From positions 62,001-126,000 of the forward strand of contig NZ_JAPZDS010000005.1 in the NCBI RefSeq assembly GCF_029813115.1: DNA of 64,000 bases, read 5' to 3'. A program made the position numbers and the translations under genes. How positions within the stretch are numbered: position 1 is the first letter of the stretch; every line of letters starts with the position of its first letter. Of the stretch, positions 17,701 to 34,134 are shown in pieces. The notes under the pieces were generated by a model. It did no database searches. It saw only the letters and a list, made by a program, of their open reading frames with translations, and was not told where the DNA came from. This DNA comes from Aureimonas sp. SK2 (GTDB taxonomy: Bacteria > Pseudomonadota > Alphaproteobacteria > Rhizobiales > Rhizobiaceae).

Positions 17701-20131
17701 TACGATCAACGGCACGGCCCAGGCCACGGGATCGCTGGAAAACCCGGCCGTGACCTTCGACCTCGCCGGGCGCGGCATCACCGCGACGGAGATCCGCCGA
17801 GCGGGCGTCGAGCCGGTCTCGCTCGATCTCGCCGGCCTCTACCGCGGCGGCACGGCGCAGCTCGACCGTGCGCTCCTCACCGCCGGCACGGGCCGGATCG
17901 AGGCGACGGGATCGGTCGGCCGCGCGCTGGACCTCCAGCTCCAGGTGGTCGACCTTCCGCTGGCGCTCGCCAACGGCCTCCGGCCAGGCCTCGACGCACG
18001 CGGCGTGCTCAACGGGCGCGCGACGGCGACCGGCTCCATCGCCGATCCCCAAGCGACCTTCGAGCTGGCCGGCAACAATCTCTCTGCCGCGCCCTTGCGC
18101 CAGGCCGGCGTCGAGACCGTGACGCTGGATGTCGCCGGAGCCTATGAGCAAGGCACCGCCCGCTTCGACAGGGCGCGCGTGGACACCGGCACGGGCTCGC
18201 TGGAGCTGACCGGCACCGCCGGGCGCGCCCTCGACCTCCGCCTCGTCCTCGACCGCCTTCCCGTGGCGCTGGCCAATGCCGTCCAGCCGAGCCTCGACGC
18301 GCGCGGCACCCTGTCCGGCAACCTCGCCGCAACGGGGACGCTCCAGGCGCCGAACGCGACGTTCGACCTCCAGGCCACCGACGTCTCGGTGGCGCAGACG
18401 CGCGCCGCCGGCGCGCCCGCGATCGACGCCACCGCCGCCGGCACCTTCGCGAACGGCAGCGTCCAGCTCCAGACGGCGCGCGTCGAACTCGGCACCGGTT
18501 CGGTGACGGCGAACGGTACGGTCGGCCAGCGGCTCGACCTCAACGTCACCTTCGACAACGTTCCGGCTTCGCTGGCGGCCGCAGCGGCCAGCGGCATCGA
18601 CCCGCAGGGCACCCTGAACGGCACGGCGCGCGCCACGGGCACCCTCTCCGCCCCGCGCGCGGACTACGACCTGCGCCTCTCCGGCTTCTCCGTCACGCAG
18701 ACGCGCGAGGCCGGCGTCGGTCCGCTCGACATCGCCGCGCGCGGCGCCTTCGCCGACAACCGCGTGAGCGTGGACAGCTCGCTGTCGGGTTCTGGCCTCG
18801 CCTTCACCGCAAACGGTTCGGTCGGCGTCTCCGGCACGCCGACCTTTGACCTCGCACTGAACGGCACGGCACCGCTGTCGCTCGCCAACCGCATCCTCGC
18901 CGAAGGCGGGCGCTCGGTGCAGGGAACCGTCGCGGTCGATGCGCGGGTCCAGGGCTCGGCCGCAGCGCCCAACGTGACCGGCACGATCTCGACGCAGGGC
19001 GCGTCCTTCGTCGATACGGGCGCCAACCTCGCGCTCAACAACATCAACGCCCAGGTCGCCTTGAACGGCCAGACGGCGACGCTGACCAGCGTCACCGCCC
19101 AGCTTGGCGCCGGCGGGACGGTGAGCGTCGCCGGCACGATCGGCCTGACCCCCGGCTTCCCGGCCGATCTGCGCATCCAGGTGGCGGACGGTCGCTATGC
19201 CGACGGCGAACTCGTCACCGTGCGCCTCGACGCGGGGCTGACCCTCACCGGTCCCCTGACGGGCGACGCCCTTCTCGCCGGCACGGTCGACGCCCGCGAG
19301 ATCGCGATCCTCGTTCCCGACAATCTGCCGAGTTCGGTCGCGCAGATCGACCTCAAGCGCCGCAACACCCCGCCGGCCGTCCTCCAGCAGATCCGCGAGA
19401 TCGACCCGCAGGGGTCGGGCGGCGAAGGGGGAGCAAGCGGCGGCATCCGCCTCGACTTGACGCTGAACGCGCCGAACCGGGTCTTCGTGCGCGGCCGCGG
19501 GCTGGACCTCGAACTCGGCGGCACGATCCGGATCACCGGGCCGGTCTCCAATCTCGGGATCGCCGGCGCCTTCGAGCTGCAGCGCGGGCGCTTCCAGCTC
19601 CTGTCGCGCCGGCTCGACTTCCAGCGCGCGACCCTCACCTTCGACGGCAACCTCGTGCCGACGCTGGACCTTCTGGCCGCGTCCGACACGGGCGAGGTGA
19701 CGGTCTATATCGCGATCACCGGCCCCGCCAACGATCCCGCCTTCAACTTCACCTCCTCCCCTGCCCTGCCGCAGGACGAGGTGCTGGCGCGCCTGATCTT
19801 CGGGCAGGGCACGAGCGACCTGTCGCCGCTCCAGATCGCGCAGCTCGCCTCGGCCGCCGCGCAGCTGTCCGGCGTCGGCGGCGGCTCGACGGGCCTCCTC
19901 GAGAACCTGCGCTCGCAGCTCGGCGTCGACGACATCGACATTCGGACCACGGCGGACGGACAGGCGGCGGTCGGCGTCGGGCGCTATCTCAACGAGAACA
20001 CCTATGTCGGCGTCGATTCCACCGGCCGCGTGTCGATCGACCTCGAGCTCGGGGCCGACATCAAGGCGCGCGCCGCGGTGACGGCCAATGGCGGCGGCGA
20101 GGTCGGCGTGTTCTACGAAAAGGAATATTGA
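14753..20131 (+). CDS. tamB: Translocation/assembly module inner-membrane protein TamB (AsmA-like, DUF490)
   Basis: 1792 residues. One N-terminal membrane segment (about 8-30) anchors it in the inner membrane; most of the rest is beta-rich periplasmic repeat, ending in the DUF490 domain (about the last 350 residues, 'LDFQRATLTFDGNL', 'LARLIFGQGTSDLSPLQIAQLA') and the closing 'GVFYEKEY' that docks with TamA. It belongs to the bridge-like AsmA proteins thought to form a hydrophobic groove carrying phospholipids across the periplasm. Residues about 857-1361 hold five 101-residue repeats (see 17321-18835). It starts immediately after the tamA stop, a coupled operon. Confidence 0.92.
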   Translation: MIAMRLLSALLLKLRLAALVAATLLAAQPAHAQFLAGQLESLLSTEDRQVKIQGLSGAFSGEVRIEEVTVSDRDGVWLTLRDLALDWSPLALVRKTVEVENLTAGQIVMDRLPRAAPPTTEESTEPFSLPSITARINRISIAEFVLGEAVAGIPARLAADATLNLQPDPTQLDAAATIRRLDQGGDIALKVGFQPSANRLEIAINASEPAGGIVAGLLKLPGTPPVRLSVNGTGPFDDFAADGTLDLGSERAATLRATVQNGAEGRRIGVDLTALSAPFVPLAYQGVVGENLALAANVLLRPDGVIGIDAGRLQSGPLDLSATGTFDRTGAGNDLTVALRTDAANPVPLAFGSQGARTALEISSIDASLQGSLSAAALRIAAAARTAGFEDYVANAVTLNASSTGFDLNNLVGPVVVDLDAQSASVPDGIATRVLEGPIALDADGALTAEGLAFNTARLTTGAANLALSGSAALNFSTFQLRIDSDFETAALSADAVPYVGERVAIAGDVRRAADGSFGVDNLRVDGDALDLSGSASLTGEEIAAAITGQLNQAAIADSALNGQAQFDLRASGTTSAPAIDLTATASNLEVVGRQLTDLQARIQGTFAPQAPSGTVALNGTFDGAPLALSADLATEGDVRRLNNLLLRQGENRIEGAVALDGENRATGALNLAIADATTLLSLAGQDGSGDLSGTIGLAVGNGGTPVADLDLTSNALTLTRDGSETALRGARIQLRATDYLAAPRAAGTVAAASFASGGLTVERLDATLEEINDATALNASARINDVPTELSGDLAFTQAGTVIELRRLDAAIPDAPLSLAAPATVTLGSLRTTLSEIRLNAGPGSLTLSGSAGDQLDLDLALDRFPLAIANPFVAGLDASGSASGTVAVGGLAAAPDLDFDLSADAIATSQTRAANLDAIDATLAGQYRDGTATLSAARVDLGTGSVEATGTVGRSLDLDLNITDLPVALANGFVDGLGAEGTINGTAQATGSLENPAVTFDLAGRGITATEIRRAGVEPVSLDLAGLYRGGTAQLDRALLTAGTGRIEATGSVGRALDLQLQVVDLPLALANGLRPGLDARGVLNGRATATGSIADPQATFELAGNNLSAAPLRQAGVETVTLDVAGAYEQGTARFDRARVDTGTGSLELTGTAGRALDLRLVLDRLPVALANAVQPSLDARGTLSGNLAATGTLQAPNATFDLQATDVSVAQTRAAGAPAIDATAAGTFANGSVQLQTARVELGTGSVTANGTVGQRLDLNVTFDNVPASLAAAAASGIDPQGTLNGTARATGTLSAPRADYDLRLSGFSVTQTREAGVGPLDIAARGAFADNRVSVDSSLSGSGLAFTANGSVGVSGTPTFDLALNGTAPLSLANRILAEGGRSVQGTVAVDARVQGSAAAPNVTGTISTQGASFVDTGANLALNNINAQVALNGQTATLTSVTAQLGAGGTVSVAGTIGLTPGFPADLRIQVADGRYADGELVTVRLDAGLTLTGPLTGDALLAGTVDAREIAILVPDNLPSSVAQIDLKRRNTPPAVLQQIREIDPQGSGGEGGASGGIRLDLTLNAPNRVFVRGRGLDLELGGTIRITGPVSNLGIAGAFELQRGRFQLLSRRLDFQRATLTFDGNLVPTLDLLAASDTGEVTVYIAITGPANDPAFNFTSSPALPQDEVLARLIFGQGTSDLSPLQIAQLASAAAQLSGVGGGSTGLLENLRSQLGVDDIDIRTTADGQAAVGVGRYLNENTYVGVDSTGRVSIDLELGADIKARAAVTANGGGEVGVFYEKEY
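17321..18835 (+). repeat. Five tandem 303-bp units inside tamB
   Basis: Each unit encodes 101 residues opening with a 'LDLxL...LPxALAN' pattern and closing 'GTGSxExTGTVGR'. Unit starts are exactly 303 nt apart: 17321, 17624, 17927, 18230 and 18533. Units are diverged at sequence level but show no length drift. A sixth, more diverged unit follows with a small length change. Confidence 0.85.
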
Positions 20132-20211
20132 GGGGCGCAACCGGGCGCGCCGTTCGGACGTTCTGCCAGGCATCCTCCCGTCGCGAGGATGGCTTGTCAG
20201 GAGTTCCGACC

Positions 20212-20439
20212 ATGAGCACCGAGTCCCTCAAGCACGCCAAGTTCGACCGCGATGACGGCACGTCGTTCGATTCGCCGATGGCCGTGGTCGAGGACGGCTT
20301 CCTCGACGCGCACGAGAAGCGCTCGATCCTCGGCGAATGGAAGCGGCGCGTGGACGCGGAGAACCGGGCCGACGGCATCGACCCGATGTCGCAGACGCTG
20401 GATCACGCGATCGAGAAGCTGGCAGGCCTCAGGACCTGA
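20212..20439 (+). CDS. Small conserved hypothetical protein (75 aa)
   Basis: 75-residue soluble, charged protein that I cannot assign to a named family. It has no signal peptide or membrane helix; the middle 'FLDAHEKRSILGEWKRRVD' looks like an amphipathic helix. ATG 20212 has AGGAG 9-13 nt upstream, which fixes the start over an in-frame codon at 20128. It lies 80 nt after tamB in the same direction; a small 7-bp hairpin (20171-20191) sits between them. Function unknown. Confidence 0.7.
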   Translation: MSTESLKHAKFDRDDGTSFDSPMAVVEDGFLDAHEKRSILGEWKRRVDAENRADGIDPMSQTLDHAIEKLAGLRT

Positions 20440-20557
20440 GGTTCTCCACCCGGTCGTCCAGCTTCGCACCGGCACCGTTCCGTAATCCTCTGCGACTGAG
20501 AAGGTCACCCTCCGGCCGAGAGCCGGAACGGTCAGGCGGGAGCGTTTCGGGAAAGTG

Positions 20558-20586
20558 TTGGGCACTGCGGTAAATCGCACTATCCT
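20558..20586 (+). promoter_or_regulatory. Candidate sigma70-type promoter for pgi
   Basis: TTGGGC at 20558-20563 and TATCCT at 20581-20586 are separated by 17 nt. Transcription would begin about 45-50 nt ahead of the pgi start codon. Seen by eye only. Confidence 0.35.
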
Positions 20587-20640
20587 TCGGCACCCCTGCG
20601 CGAGTCTGCCGGCTCGCCGACGAAGCCATGGATCCGCTGC

Positions 20641-22290
20641 GTGACCGACCCGACCTCGAAGAACATCTCTCTCGACCAGATCAAGGCACGGGGCGAGGCG
20701 GCGGCGCAGACGGGCATCAAGGCCCTGTTCGCCGCTGATCCCGATCGCTTCGGGCGCTTCTCCTTCCGGCACGACGATCTCCTTCTCGACGTGTCGAAGT
20801 GCGCCCTGTCGGGTGACGACCTCGCCGCTCTCCATGCCTATGCCCGCCAGGTCGGCGTTCTGGAGCGGCGCGACGCGATGTATGCGGGCGCACGCATCAA
20901 CACGACGGAGAACCGCGCCGTTCTCCACGTCGCCCTGCGCGCCCGGCCCGACGACGGGTTCGCCGTCGAGGGCCAGGCGGTTGGTGGGGATGTCGAGGGC
21001 GTTCTGGAGGCCATGTCGCGCTTTGCGGAAGGCATCCGCGGTGGCACGATCAAGGGCGCGACGGGCAAGGCGATCACCGATATCGTCAATATCGGCATCG
21101 GCGGCTCGGACCTCGGCCCCGTGATGGCAGCCATCGCGCTCGGCCCCTACCATGACGGGCCGCGCGCGCATTTCGTGTCCAACATCGACGGCGCCCACAT
21201 GGCGGACACGCTGAAGGGCCTCGATGCCGAGACGACGCTCTTCATCGTCGCCTCCAAGACCTTCACCACGATCGAGACCATGACCAACGCGCAGACCGCG
21301 CGGGCCTGGGTCGCGAGCCGTCTCGGCGAAGCGGCGGTCGGCGCCCACTTCTGTGCCGTCTCGACCGCGCTCGACAAGGTCGGCGCCTTCGGCATCGGCG
21401 AGGATCGCACCTTCGGGTTCTGGGACTGGGTCGGCGGGCGCTACTCCGTCTGGTCGGCGATCGGCCTGCCCCTCATGATCGCGATCGGGCCGGAGCGCTT
21501 CCGCGAGTTCCTGGCCGGCGCGCGCGACATGGACCGGCATTTCAAGGACGCTCCGGCCGAAGAGAATCTGCCGCTGATCCTCGGCCTCGTCGGCTGGTGG
21601 CACCGCGTGCCGCAGAAGCACCGCACGCGCGCCGTGATCCCCTACGACCAGCGCCTCGCGCGCCTGCCGGCCTATCTCCAGCAGCTGGACATGGAATCCA
21701 ACGGCAAGCATGTCGGCCTCGACGGGCGGCGGGTGGAAACCGCGACGGGTCCGGTCGTCTGGGGCGAGCCCGGCACCAACGGCCAGCACGCGTTCTTCCA
21801 GCTTCTCCACCAGGGCACCGACATCATCCCGGTCGAGTTCATCGTCGGCGCCATGTCGCACGAGACGAGCCCGGACATGCGCGTCCACCAGGACCTGCTT
21901 CTGGCCAACTGCCTCGCCCAGTCGGAAGCCCTGATGAAGGGCCGCACGCTGGAGGAGGCCAGGCAACAGCTTCTCGACGCCGGCCGCCCGGCTGACGAGG
22001 CCGAGCGCATCGCCCCGCACCGCGAGTTCTCCGGCGACCGGCCGTCGATCACCATCCTCTACAAGCAACTCACCCCTTTCGCCTTCGGCCGGCTCGTCGC
22101 GCTCTACGAGCACCGCGTCTTCGTCGAGGCGCAGCTTTTCGGAATCAATGCCTTCGACCAATGGGGCGTCGAACTCGGCAAGGAGCTGGCCACCGGCCTC
22201 CTGCCCGTGGTTCGCGGCGAAGCCTCCACGCAAGGCCGAGATTCCTCCACCGCGGGCCTCGTGTCCGCCATCGCATCCCTGAGGACCTGA
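20641..22290 (+). CDS. pgi: Glucose-6-phosphate isomerase
   Basis: 549 residues, normal length for bacterial Pgi, which interconverts glucose-6-phosphate and fructose-6-phosphate in the cytoplasm. Signatures: '[18 protein letters not shown]' sugar-phosphate-binding region, '[16 protein letters not shown]' phosphate loop, '[12 protein letters not shown]' family pattern, catalytic 'MESNGKHV' Glu and '[11 protein letters not shown]', and late '[15 protein letters not shown]' with the active-site Lys. The start is GTG 20641, matching the family N-terminus. glgP begins 8 nt after the stop, so pgi and glgP form an operon linking hexose phosphates to glycogen. Confidence 0.95.
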   Translation: MTDPTSKNISLDQIKARGEAAAQTGIKALFAADPDRFGRFSFRHDDLLLDVSKCALSGDDLAALHAYARQVGVLERRDAMYAGARINTTENRAVLHVALRARPDDGFAVEGQAVGGDVEGVLEAMSRFAEGIRGGTIKGATGKAITDIVNIGIGGSDLGPVMAAIALGPYHDGPRAHFVSNIDGAHMADTLKGLDAETTLFIVASKTFTTIETMTNAQTARAWVASRLGEAAVGAHFCAVSTALDKVGAFGIGEDRTFGFWDWVGGRYSVWSAIGLPLMIAIGPERFREFLAGARDMDRHFKDAPAEENLPLILGLVGWWHRVPQKHRTRAVIPYDQRLARLPAYLQQLDMESNGKHVGLDGRRVETATGPVVWGEPGTNGQHAFFQLLHQGTDIIPVEFIVGAMSHETSPDMRVHQDLLLANCLAQSEALMKGRTLEEARQQLLDAGRPADEAERIAPHREFSGDRPSITILYKQLTPFAFGRLVALYEHRVFVEAQLFGINAFDQWGVELGKELATGLLPVVRGEASTQGRDSSTAGLVSAIASLRT

Positions 22291-22298
22291 GACCCGCC

Positions 22299-24788
<2,490 letters not shown>

Positions 24789-24815
24789 CGGGTGCGGCTT
24801 CCTCCCGGCATGCGG

Positions 24816-24844
24816 AGGCCCCGGCGATCCACCGCCGGGGCCTT
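24816..24844 (+). terminator. Terminator-like hairpin after glgP
   Basis: AGGCCCCGGCG at 24816-24826 pairs perfectly with CGCCGGGGCCT at 24833-24843 around a 6-nt loop. Only two T residues follow, so it may be weak. Confidence 0.5.
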
Positions 24845-24907
24845 CGCTTTGGGCGGGAATGCCGCAGGAGGGCAAAATCTCTGTGCAAACCGGGTGGAGC
24901 GCGGCTT

Positions 24908-24925
24908 GCCCGGCGATCGCCGGGC
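24908..24925. promoter_or_regulatory. 18-bp perfect palindrome upstream of glgC
   Basis: GCCCGGCGATCGCCGGGC is fully self-complementary. TTGCCC (24906-24911) and TATCTT (24927-24932) flank it with 15-nt spacing, so it could be an operator between the -35 and -10 of a glgC promoter. It has no T tract. Function is inferred from position only. Confidence 0.35.
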
Positions 24926-25012
24926 CTATCTTTGAGCTGTGGAAACGCCGAAGACTGACAACCGGCAGGCAATGCCGGAAGACCGGGGCGGACGGCGGAG
25001 GAGGAGACAAGC

Positions 25013-29351
<4,339 letters not shown>

Positions 29352-29356
29352 GCACC

Positions 29357-29935
29357 GTGACCGTCACTCCGGCGCGGCGCATCTCGCCGCGCGCCTCCCT
29401 CCTCGTCGCCCTGGTCGTGGTCGCGACGGCCGTCATCCTCCTGTCCATGGGCCGAGTGCCCATCTGCGAATGCGGCTATGTGAAGCTCTGGCACGGGCAG
29501 GTGGTGAGTTCGGAGAACTCGCAGCACCTGTCGGACTGGTACTCGCCCTCGCACCTCATCCACGGCTTCCTGTTCTACGGTCTGACGCATCTCCTGATGC
29601 GGCGCTGGTCGCTCGGCGGCCGGCTGGTGGTCGCGACCGTCATCGAGGCGGTCTGGGAGATCGCCGAGAACACCGACGCCGTGATCAACCGCTACCGCGA
29701 GGCGACGATCGCGCTCGACTACTTCGGCGACAGCGTCCTCAACTCGGTCGCCGACATCGGCTTCATGATCGCGGGCTTCCTGCTCGCTTCGCGCCTGCCG
29801 GTCTGGGCCACGGTCGCGATCGCGGTCGTCTTCGAGATCCTGACCGCCTGGCTGATCCGCGACAACCTCATCTTGAACGTCCTGATGCTCCTCTACCCCG
29901 TTCAGGCCGTGCGCGACTGGCAGGGCGGATTATAA
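29357..29935 (+). CDS. DUF2585 (UPF0314) family membrane protein, canonical copy
   Basis: 192-residue membrane protein with no known function. Segments: helix about 14-32, '[12 protein letters not shown]', '[16 protein letters not shown]', then '[11 protein letters not shown]', '[21 protein letters not shown]', a helix, and '[14 protein letters not shown]'. Repeated His, Asp, Glu, Asn and Arg next to membrane segments suggest an enzyme or metal site rather than a simple carrier. The start is GTG 29357, 5 nt past the pgm stop; no better in-frame start exists before the first helix. It sits inside the glycogen operon between pgm and glgX. A diverged paralogue is at 690. Confidence 0.85.
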   Translation: MTVTPARRISPRASLLVALVVVATAVILLSMGRVPICECGYVKLWHGQVVSSENSQHLSDWYSPSHLIHGFLFYGLTHLLMRRWSLGGRLVVATVIEAVWEIAENTDAVINRYREATIALDYFGDSVLNSVADIGFMIAGFLLASRLPVWATVAIAVVFEILTAWLIRDNLILNVLMLLYPVQAVRDWQGGL

Positions 29936-29947
29936 GGGAGCGAAGTG

Positions 29948-31966
29948 ATGGCAGGGATCACGGCGGAGCGCGGGTGTCCGGATCGGCTGGGAGCGAGCGT
30001 TGCGGCGGACGGCGTCCATGTCGCCGTGTTCTCCGCCCATGCGGAGCGGGTCGAGCTTTGCCTGTTCGATCCCGCCGGGATCGTGGAGCGCGAGCGCCTC
30101 GCGCTGCCCGGGCGCGACGGCGACATTCACTTTGGTTTCGTGCCGGGGCTGAGGGAGGGCGCGCTCTACGGCCTGCGCGCGCACGGACCCTATGATCTGT
30201 CGCGGAGCCACCGGTTCGATCCGGCCAAGCTCCTGGTCGACCCCTATGCGCTCCGGCTCGACCGGCCCTTCGTCTATCACGCGGCGCTCGGCGCTCCCCC
30301 GGAGCGCCAGCTCGACACGGCGCCGCTCGTGCCGCGGGCCGTCGTCTGCCGGCCGGAGGGCGGGGCCGAGGTCCTGCCGAAGCGGGCGCCCGGCTTCACC
30401 TACGAGCTTCTGGTGCGCGCCTATACGCAGCGCCACGAGGGTGTGCCCGAGCCCTTGCGCGGCACGCTCGGCGCGCTGGCCGAGCCCGCCGTCCTCGACC
30501 ACCTCGCCCGCTTGCGTGTCGAGACGGTTGAGCTGATGCCGCTCACGGCGGCGATCGACGAGCGGCATCTCGTCCATCTCGGCCTGTCCAACGCCTGGGG
30601 CTACAATCCCGTCTGCCAGATAGCGCCCGATCCGCGCCTCGTGCCGGGCGGCTGGGCGGAGGTGCGGCGGGTCACCGGGGCGCTCCACGCGCGCGGCATC
30701 CGCGTCCTTCTCGACATGGTCCTCAACCATTCGGGCGAGAGCGACCACGGCGGGCCGACCCTGTCCTACCGCGGGCTCGACAACGCCAGCTACTACGCCG
30801 CCGACCCGAACGAGCCCGACCGACTGGTCAACGACACGGGCACCGGCAACACCTTCGCCTTCTGGCACGAGCCCGTGATGCGGCTCGGGATCGACGCCCT
30901 GCGCGCCTGGGTGGAGTTCGGCGGGATCGACGGCTTCCGCTACGATCTCGGCACGGTGCTCGGGCGCACGCCGCAGGGCTTCCGGCCCGACGCGCCCTTT
31001 CTCCGGCGCCTTGCCGCCGATCCCGTCCTGAAGGACCGGCTCCACGTCATGGAGCCCTGGGACATCGGCCCCGGCGGCTATCAGGTCGGCGCCTTTCCGC
31101 CGCCGTTCCTGGAATGGCAGGACCGGTTCCGCGACGATATCCGGCGCTTCTGGCGCGGCGAGAACGGACTCCTGTCAGGGCTGGCGACGCGCCTTTCCGG
31201 CTCGCCCGACCTCTTCGCCGCGTCGGGCCGCGATGCGGCGTCGGGCGTCAACTTCATCGCCGCCCATGACGGGTTCACCCTCCACGACCTCGTCGCATAC
31301 GAGGGGAAGCACAACGAGGCCAACGGCGAGGGCAACCGCGACGGGCACAACGAGAACCATTCCTGGAACAACGGGGTGGAGGGGCCGACGGACAATCCTG
31401 CGATCATCGAGGCCCGCCGGCAGGACATCCGTGCCCTCCTCGCGACCCTCTTCGTCGCGCGCGGCAACCCGATGATCGTCGCGGGCGACGAGATGGGCCG
31501 CAGCCAAGGCGGCAACAACAACGCCTATGCGCAGGACAACGAGACCGTCTGGATGGACTGGGGCGGCGCCGACGAGGCGCTGATCGCCTTCACCGCCCGT
31601 CTTGCCCGACTGCGAGCCGAGACGCCCGCGCTCAATGCGCCTGCCTTCCTGACCGGCGCCCCGGTGGACGGCGCGCCCGACGTCACATGGCTCGGAACCG
31701 ACGGCGCGGCGATGACGCCCGGCGCGTGGACGGACGGTGGCCGGCACTGGCTCGGCGCGCGGCTGGCGGCGGACGGCTCGGCAGCGCTGGTCTATCTGAA
31801 CGCCGGCCGCGAGGCGCTCGCCGTGCACCTGCCGCCTCCCCCGCCCGGCCGCGCCTATCGCCTCGCCCTCGCCTCGGATCGGCCGGACGAGGCCGAGGCG
31901 CCGCTCGACCCCGGCATGCCGCTCAATGTCGGCCCCCGCTCCGTCGCGATCCTCAGGGAAGGCTGA
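29948..31966 (+). CDS. glgX: Glycogen debranching enzyme GlgX (isoamylase-type, GH13)
   Basis: 672 residues. It hydrolyses alpha-1,6 branches of the limit dextrin left by GlgP. An N-terminal CBM48-like beta domain (about 1-140) precedes the GH13 barrel. Catalytic residues: Asp333 in 'FRYDLG' (nucleophile), Glu369 in 'HVMEPWDIG' (acid/base) and Asp441 in '[10 protein letters not shown]' (transition-state stabiliser); '[11 protein letters not shown]' is GH13 region I. ATG 29948 is preferred to the adjoining GTG 29945 by its spacing from GGGAG. It ends the operon. mutL follows 73 nt later. Confidence 0.94.
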   Translation: MAGITAERGCPDRLGASVAADGVHVAVFSAHAERVELCLFDPAGIVERERLALPGRDGDIHFGFVPGLREGALYGLRAHGPYDLSRSHRFDPAKLLVDPYALRLDRPFVYHAALGAPPERQLDTAPLVPRAVVCRPEGGAEVLPKRAPGFTYELLVRAYTQRHEGVPEPLRGTLGALAEPAVLDHLARLRVETVELMPLTAAIDERHLVHLGLSNAWGYNPVCQIAPDPRLVPGGWAEVRRVTGALHARGIRVLLDMVLNHSGESDHGGPTLSYRGLDNASYYAADPNEPDRLVNDTGTGNTFAFWHEPVMRLGIDALRAWVEFGGIDGFRYDLGTVLGRTPQGFRPDAPFLRRLAADPVLKDRLHVMEPWDIGPGGYQVGAFPPPFLEWQDRFRDDIRRFWRGENGLLSGLATRLSGSPDLFAASGRDAASGVNFIAAHDGFTLHDLVAYEGKHNEANGEGNRDGHNENHSWNNGVEGPTDNPAIIEARRQDIRALLATLFVARGNPMIVAGDEMGRSQGGNNNAYAQDNETVWMDWGGADEALIAFTARLARLRAETPALNAPAFLTGAPVDGAPDVTWLGTDGAAMTPGAWTDGGRHWLGARLAADGSAALVYLNAGREALAVHLPPPPPGRAYRLALASDRPDEAEAPLDPGMPLNVGPRSVAILREG

Positions 31967-32039
31967 AGCCGGCCCGTTTGCTCGCGGGCGGGATGAGGCC
32001 TATGTGACGGCGACAGACCCGCCCCCCGAAAGCCCGCGC

Positions 32040-33863
32040 ATGCCGATCCGCCAGCTCTCCGAGACCCTGATCGACCAGATCGCCGCCGGCGAGGTGGTGG
32101 AGCGGCCGGCGAGCGTCGTGAAGGAACTGGTCGAGAACGCGCTCGACGCCGGCGCCCGGCGCATCGAGATCGCGACGGCGGGCGGCGGCAAGAGCCTGAT
32201 CCGCATCACCGACGACGGCTGCGGCATTCCGGAAGCCGAGCTGCCGCTGGCCGTGCGCCGCCACTGCACCTCCAAGATGGAGGGCGGGCTCCAGGGCATC
32301 GAGACGCTGGGCTTCCGGGGCGAGGCCCTGCCCTCGATCGGCTCGGTGGCGCGGCTGTCGCTGCGCTCGCGGGCGCGCGGCGCTTCGGGCGCGCACGAGA
32401 TCCTGGTCCATGGCGGCCGGCAGGACGGGCCGCGCCCGGCCGCCCTGTCCGCCGGCACGGTGATCGAGGTGCGCGACCTCTTCCATGCCGTGCCCGCGCG
32501 GCTGAAGTTCTTGAAAAGCGACCGGGCGGAATCGGCCGCGATCACCGAGGTGGTGCGCCGCATCGCCATCGCCTTTCCCGGCGTGCGTTTCGAGCTGTCC
32601 GGCGAGGATCGGAGCCCGCTCGTCCTGCCGGCGGTGGACGAAACCCAAGCGATGGAGCGCATCGGGGCGATCGTCGGCGAGAGTTTCGCGGACAACGCCT
32701 TCGCGCTGGATGCCGGCCGCGAGGGCGTGTTCCTGGCCGGCCATGCGGGCCTGCCGAGCTTCCATCGCGGCACGGCGCAGCACCAGTATGTCTATGTCAA
32801 CGGCCGGCCGGTGCGCGACCGGTTGATCCTCTCGGCCATCCGCGGGGCCTATGCCGACGTGATGCCGCGCGACCGGCACCCGGTCTGCGTCCTGTTCCTC
32901 CAGGTCGATCCGCGCGACGTCGACGTCAACGTCCACCCGGCCAAGGCCGACGTCCGGTTCCGCGATCCCGGCCTCGTGCGCGGACTCGTGGTCGGCGCGA
33001 TCCGGGCCGAGCTCGCGCGCCTGTCGCTGCGCGGCTCGACGGAAGGGGCGGACGGCCTCCTGGTGCGGTTCCGGGCGGGCGGCGCGGGCGAGCCCGCCGC
33101 CCCGGCGCCGGCCCATGCCCCGCGCCCGTCCTTCGCCTTTTCCGAGCGGCCCGCCGCGCCCTACGATCCCGCGCGCTCGCCGTCCCGCCCGCTGGACGGC
33201 CGGCCCGCCGACTTCGGCGCCTTTCAGCCCTCCGCCCGCGCCGAGCGGTTCGAGGAGACGGCGCCCGCGCCGATCCGCGCCGAGTTTCCGCTGGGGGCCG
33301 CGCGCGCGCAGATCGGCAAGGCCTTCATCGTCGCCGAGACGGAGGACAGCCTCGTCCTCATCGACCAGCACGCCGCCCACGAGCGCCTGGTCTACGAAGC
33401 CCTGAAGGAGGCGATTCACGCCAAGCCCCTGCCGACCCAGATGCTGCTGATCCCCGAGGTCGTGGACCTCACGGAGGCGGAGGTCGAGCGTCTGGTCGCT
33501 GAGGACGAGGTGTTGAAGCGCTTCGGGCTTCATATCGAGCGGTTCGGGCCAGGCGCCGTGATGGTGCGCGAGACGCCGGCGATCCTCGGCGAGGTGGACG
33601 CCCCGGCCCTCGTTCGCGAGATCGCGGACGAGCTGACCGAGACGGGCTCGGGCGCCGGACTCGGCGGCAGGGTCGACCATGTCGCCGCCACCATGGCCTG
33701 CCACGGCTCGGTGCGGGCCGGGCGCCGGCTGCAGGCGCCCGAGATGAACGCGCTGCTGCGCCGCATGGAACAGGTGCCGGCCTCCGCCACGTGCAACCAC
33801 GGACGCCCGACCTTCATCGAACTGAAGCTCGCCGACATCGAGCGCCTGTTCGGCCGGCGTTGA
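32040..33863 (+). CDS. mutL: DNA mismatch repair protein MutL (endonuclease type)
   Basis: 607 residues. The N-terminal GHKL ATPase shows '[10 protein letters not shown]' (motif I), 'DDGCGI' (II) and '[10 protein letters not shown]' (III). A low-complexity Pro/Ala linker covers about 345-420. The C-terminal domain has '[12 protein letters not shown]', which fits the metal-dependent endonuclease motif DQHA-x2-E-x4-E, and 'CNHGRPT' as the conserved C-terminal Cys/His motif. So it should nick the unmethylated or new strand itself, as in bacteria without MutH. ATG 32040 gives the canonical start '[19 protein letters not shown]'. Confidence 0.95.
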   Translation: MPIRQLSETLIDQIAAGEVVERPASVVKELVENALDAGARRIEIATAGGGKSLIRITDDGCGIPEAELPLAVRRHCTSKMEGGLQGIETLGFRGEALPSIGSVARLSLRSRARGASGAHEILVHGGRQDGPRPAALSAGTVIEVRDLFHAVPARLKFLKSDRAESAAITEVVRRIAIAFPGVRFELSGEDRSPLVLPAVDETQAMERIGAIVGESFADNAFALDAGREGVFLAGHAGLPSFHRGTAQHQYVYVNGRPVRDRLILSAIRGAYADVMPRDRHPVCVLFLQVDPRDVDVNVHPAKADVRFRDPGLVRGLVVGAIRAELARLSLRGSTEGADGLLVRFRAGGAGEPAAPAPAHAPRPSFAFSERPAAPYDPARSPSRPLDGRPADFGAFQPSARAERFEETAPAPIRAEFPLGAARAQIGKAFIVAETEDSLVLIDQHAAHERLVYEALKEAIHAKPLPTQMLLIPEVVDLTEAEVERLVAEDEVLKRFGLHIERFGPGAVMVRETPAILGEVDAPALVREIADELTETGSGAGLGGRVDHVAATMACHGSVRAGRRLQAPEMNALLRRMEQVPASATCNHGRPTFIELKLADIERLFGRR

Positions 33864-33918
33864 CAAGCCGGGCCGTTGGTCCGAACAACGGCCGGGAATT
33901 TGCGAAAGAAGACCGACG

Positions 33919-34134
33919 ATGATGAACCGGATGGACGGCGGCGGCGAGGCGAAGCTGCGCTATGGCGACGGCGACTTCGAGGTGATCCGCCCCGGCGCCT
34001 TCGTGCGCTGCGCGGTGACCGGCGAGGCCATCGCCCTCGATCTCCTGAAATACTGGAGCGTCGAGCGCCAGGAACCCTATGCCGACGCCGCGGCCTCGCT
34101 CGCCGCCGAGACATCGGCCGGCGGGCGCGGATAG
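33919..34134 (+). CDS. DUF2093 family protein
   Basis: 71 residues. 'GDFEVIRPGAFVRCAVTGEAIALDLLKYWSVERQEPY' matches the DUF2093 pattern, a small alphaproteobacterial family of unknown function with one conserved Cys. It starts at ATG 33919, 55 nt after mutL, with a hairpin-like sequence (33868-33896, one mismatch) between. Its last 58 nt overlap, on the opposite strand, the 3' end of lpxK; both reading frames are used there. Confidence 0.8.
   Translation: MMNRMDGGGEAKLRYGDGDFEVIRPGAFVRCAVTGEAIALDLLKYWSVERQEPYADAAASLAAETSAGGRG

Noticed and set aside
15626-20173. A very long antisense open frame (about 1515 codons) opposite tamB
   Set aside because: It is Arg/Gly/Ala-rich with no domain, and arises from high-GC codon bias of tamB on the other strand.
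24908-24925. Terminator of glgP
   Set aside because: No T run follows, and a better hairpin lies at 24816-24844.
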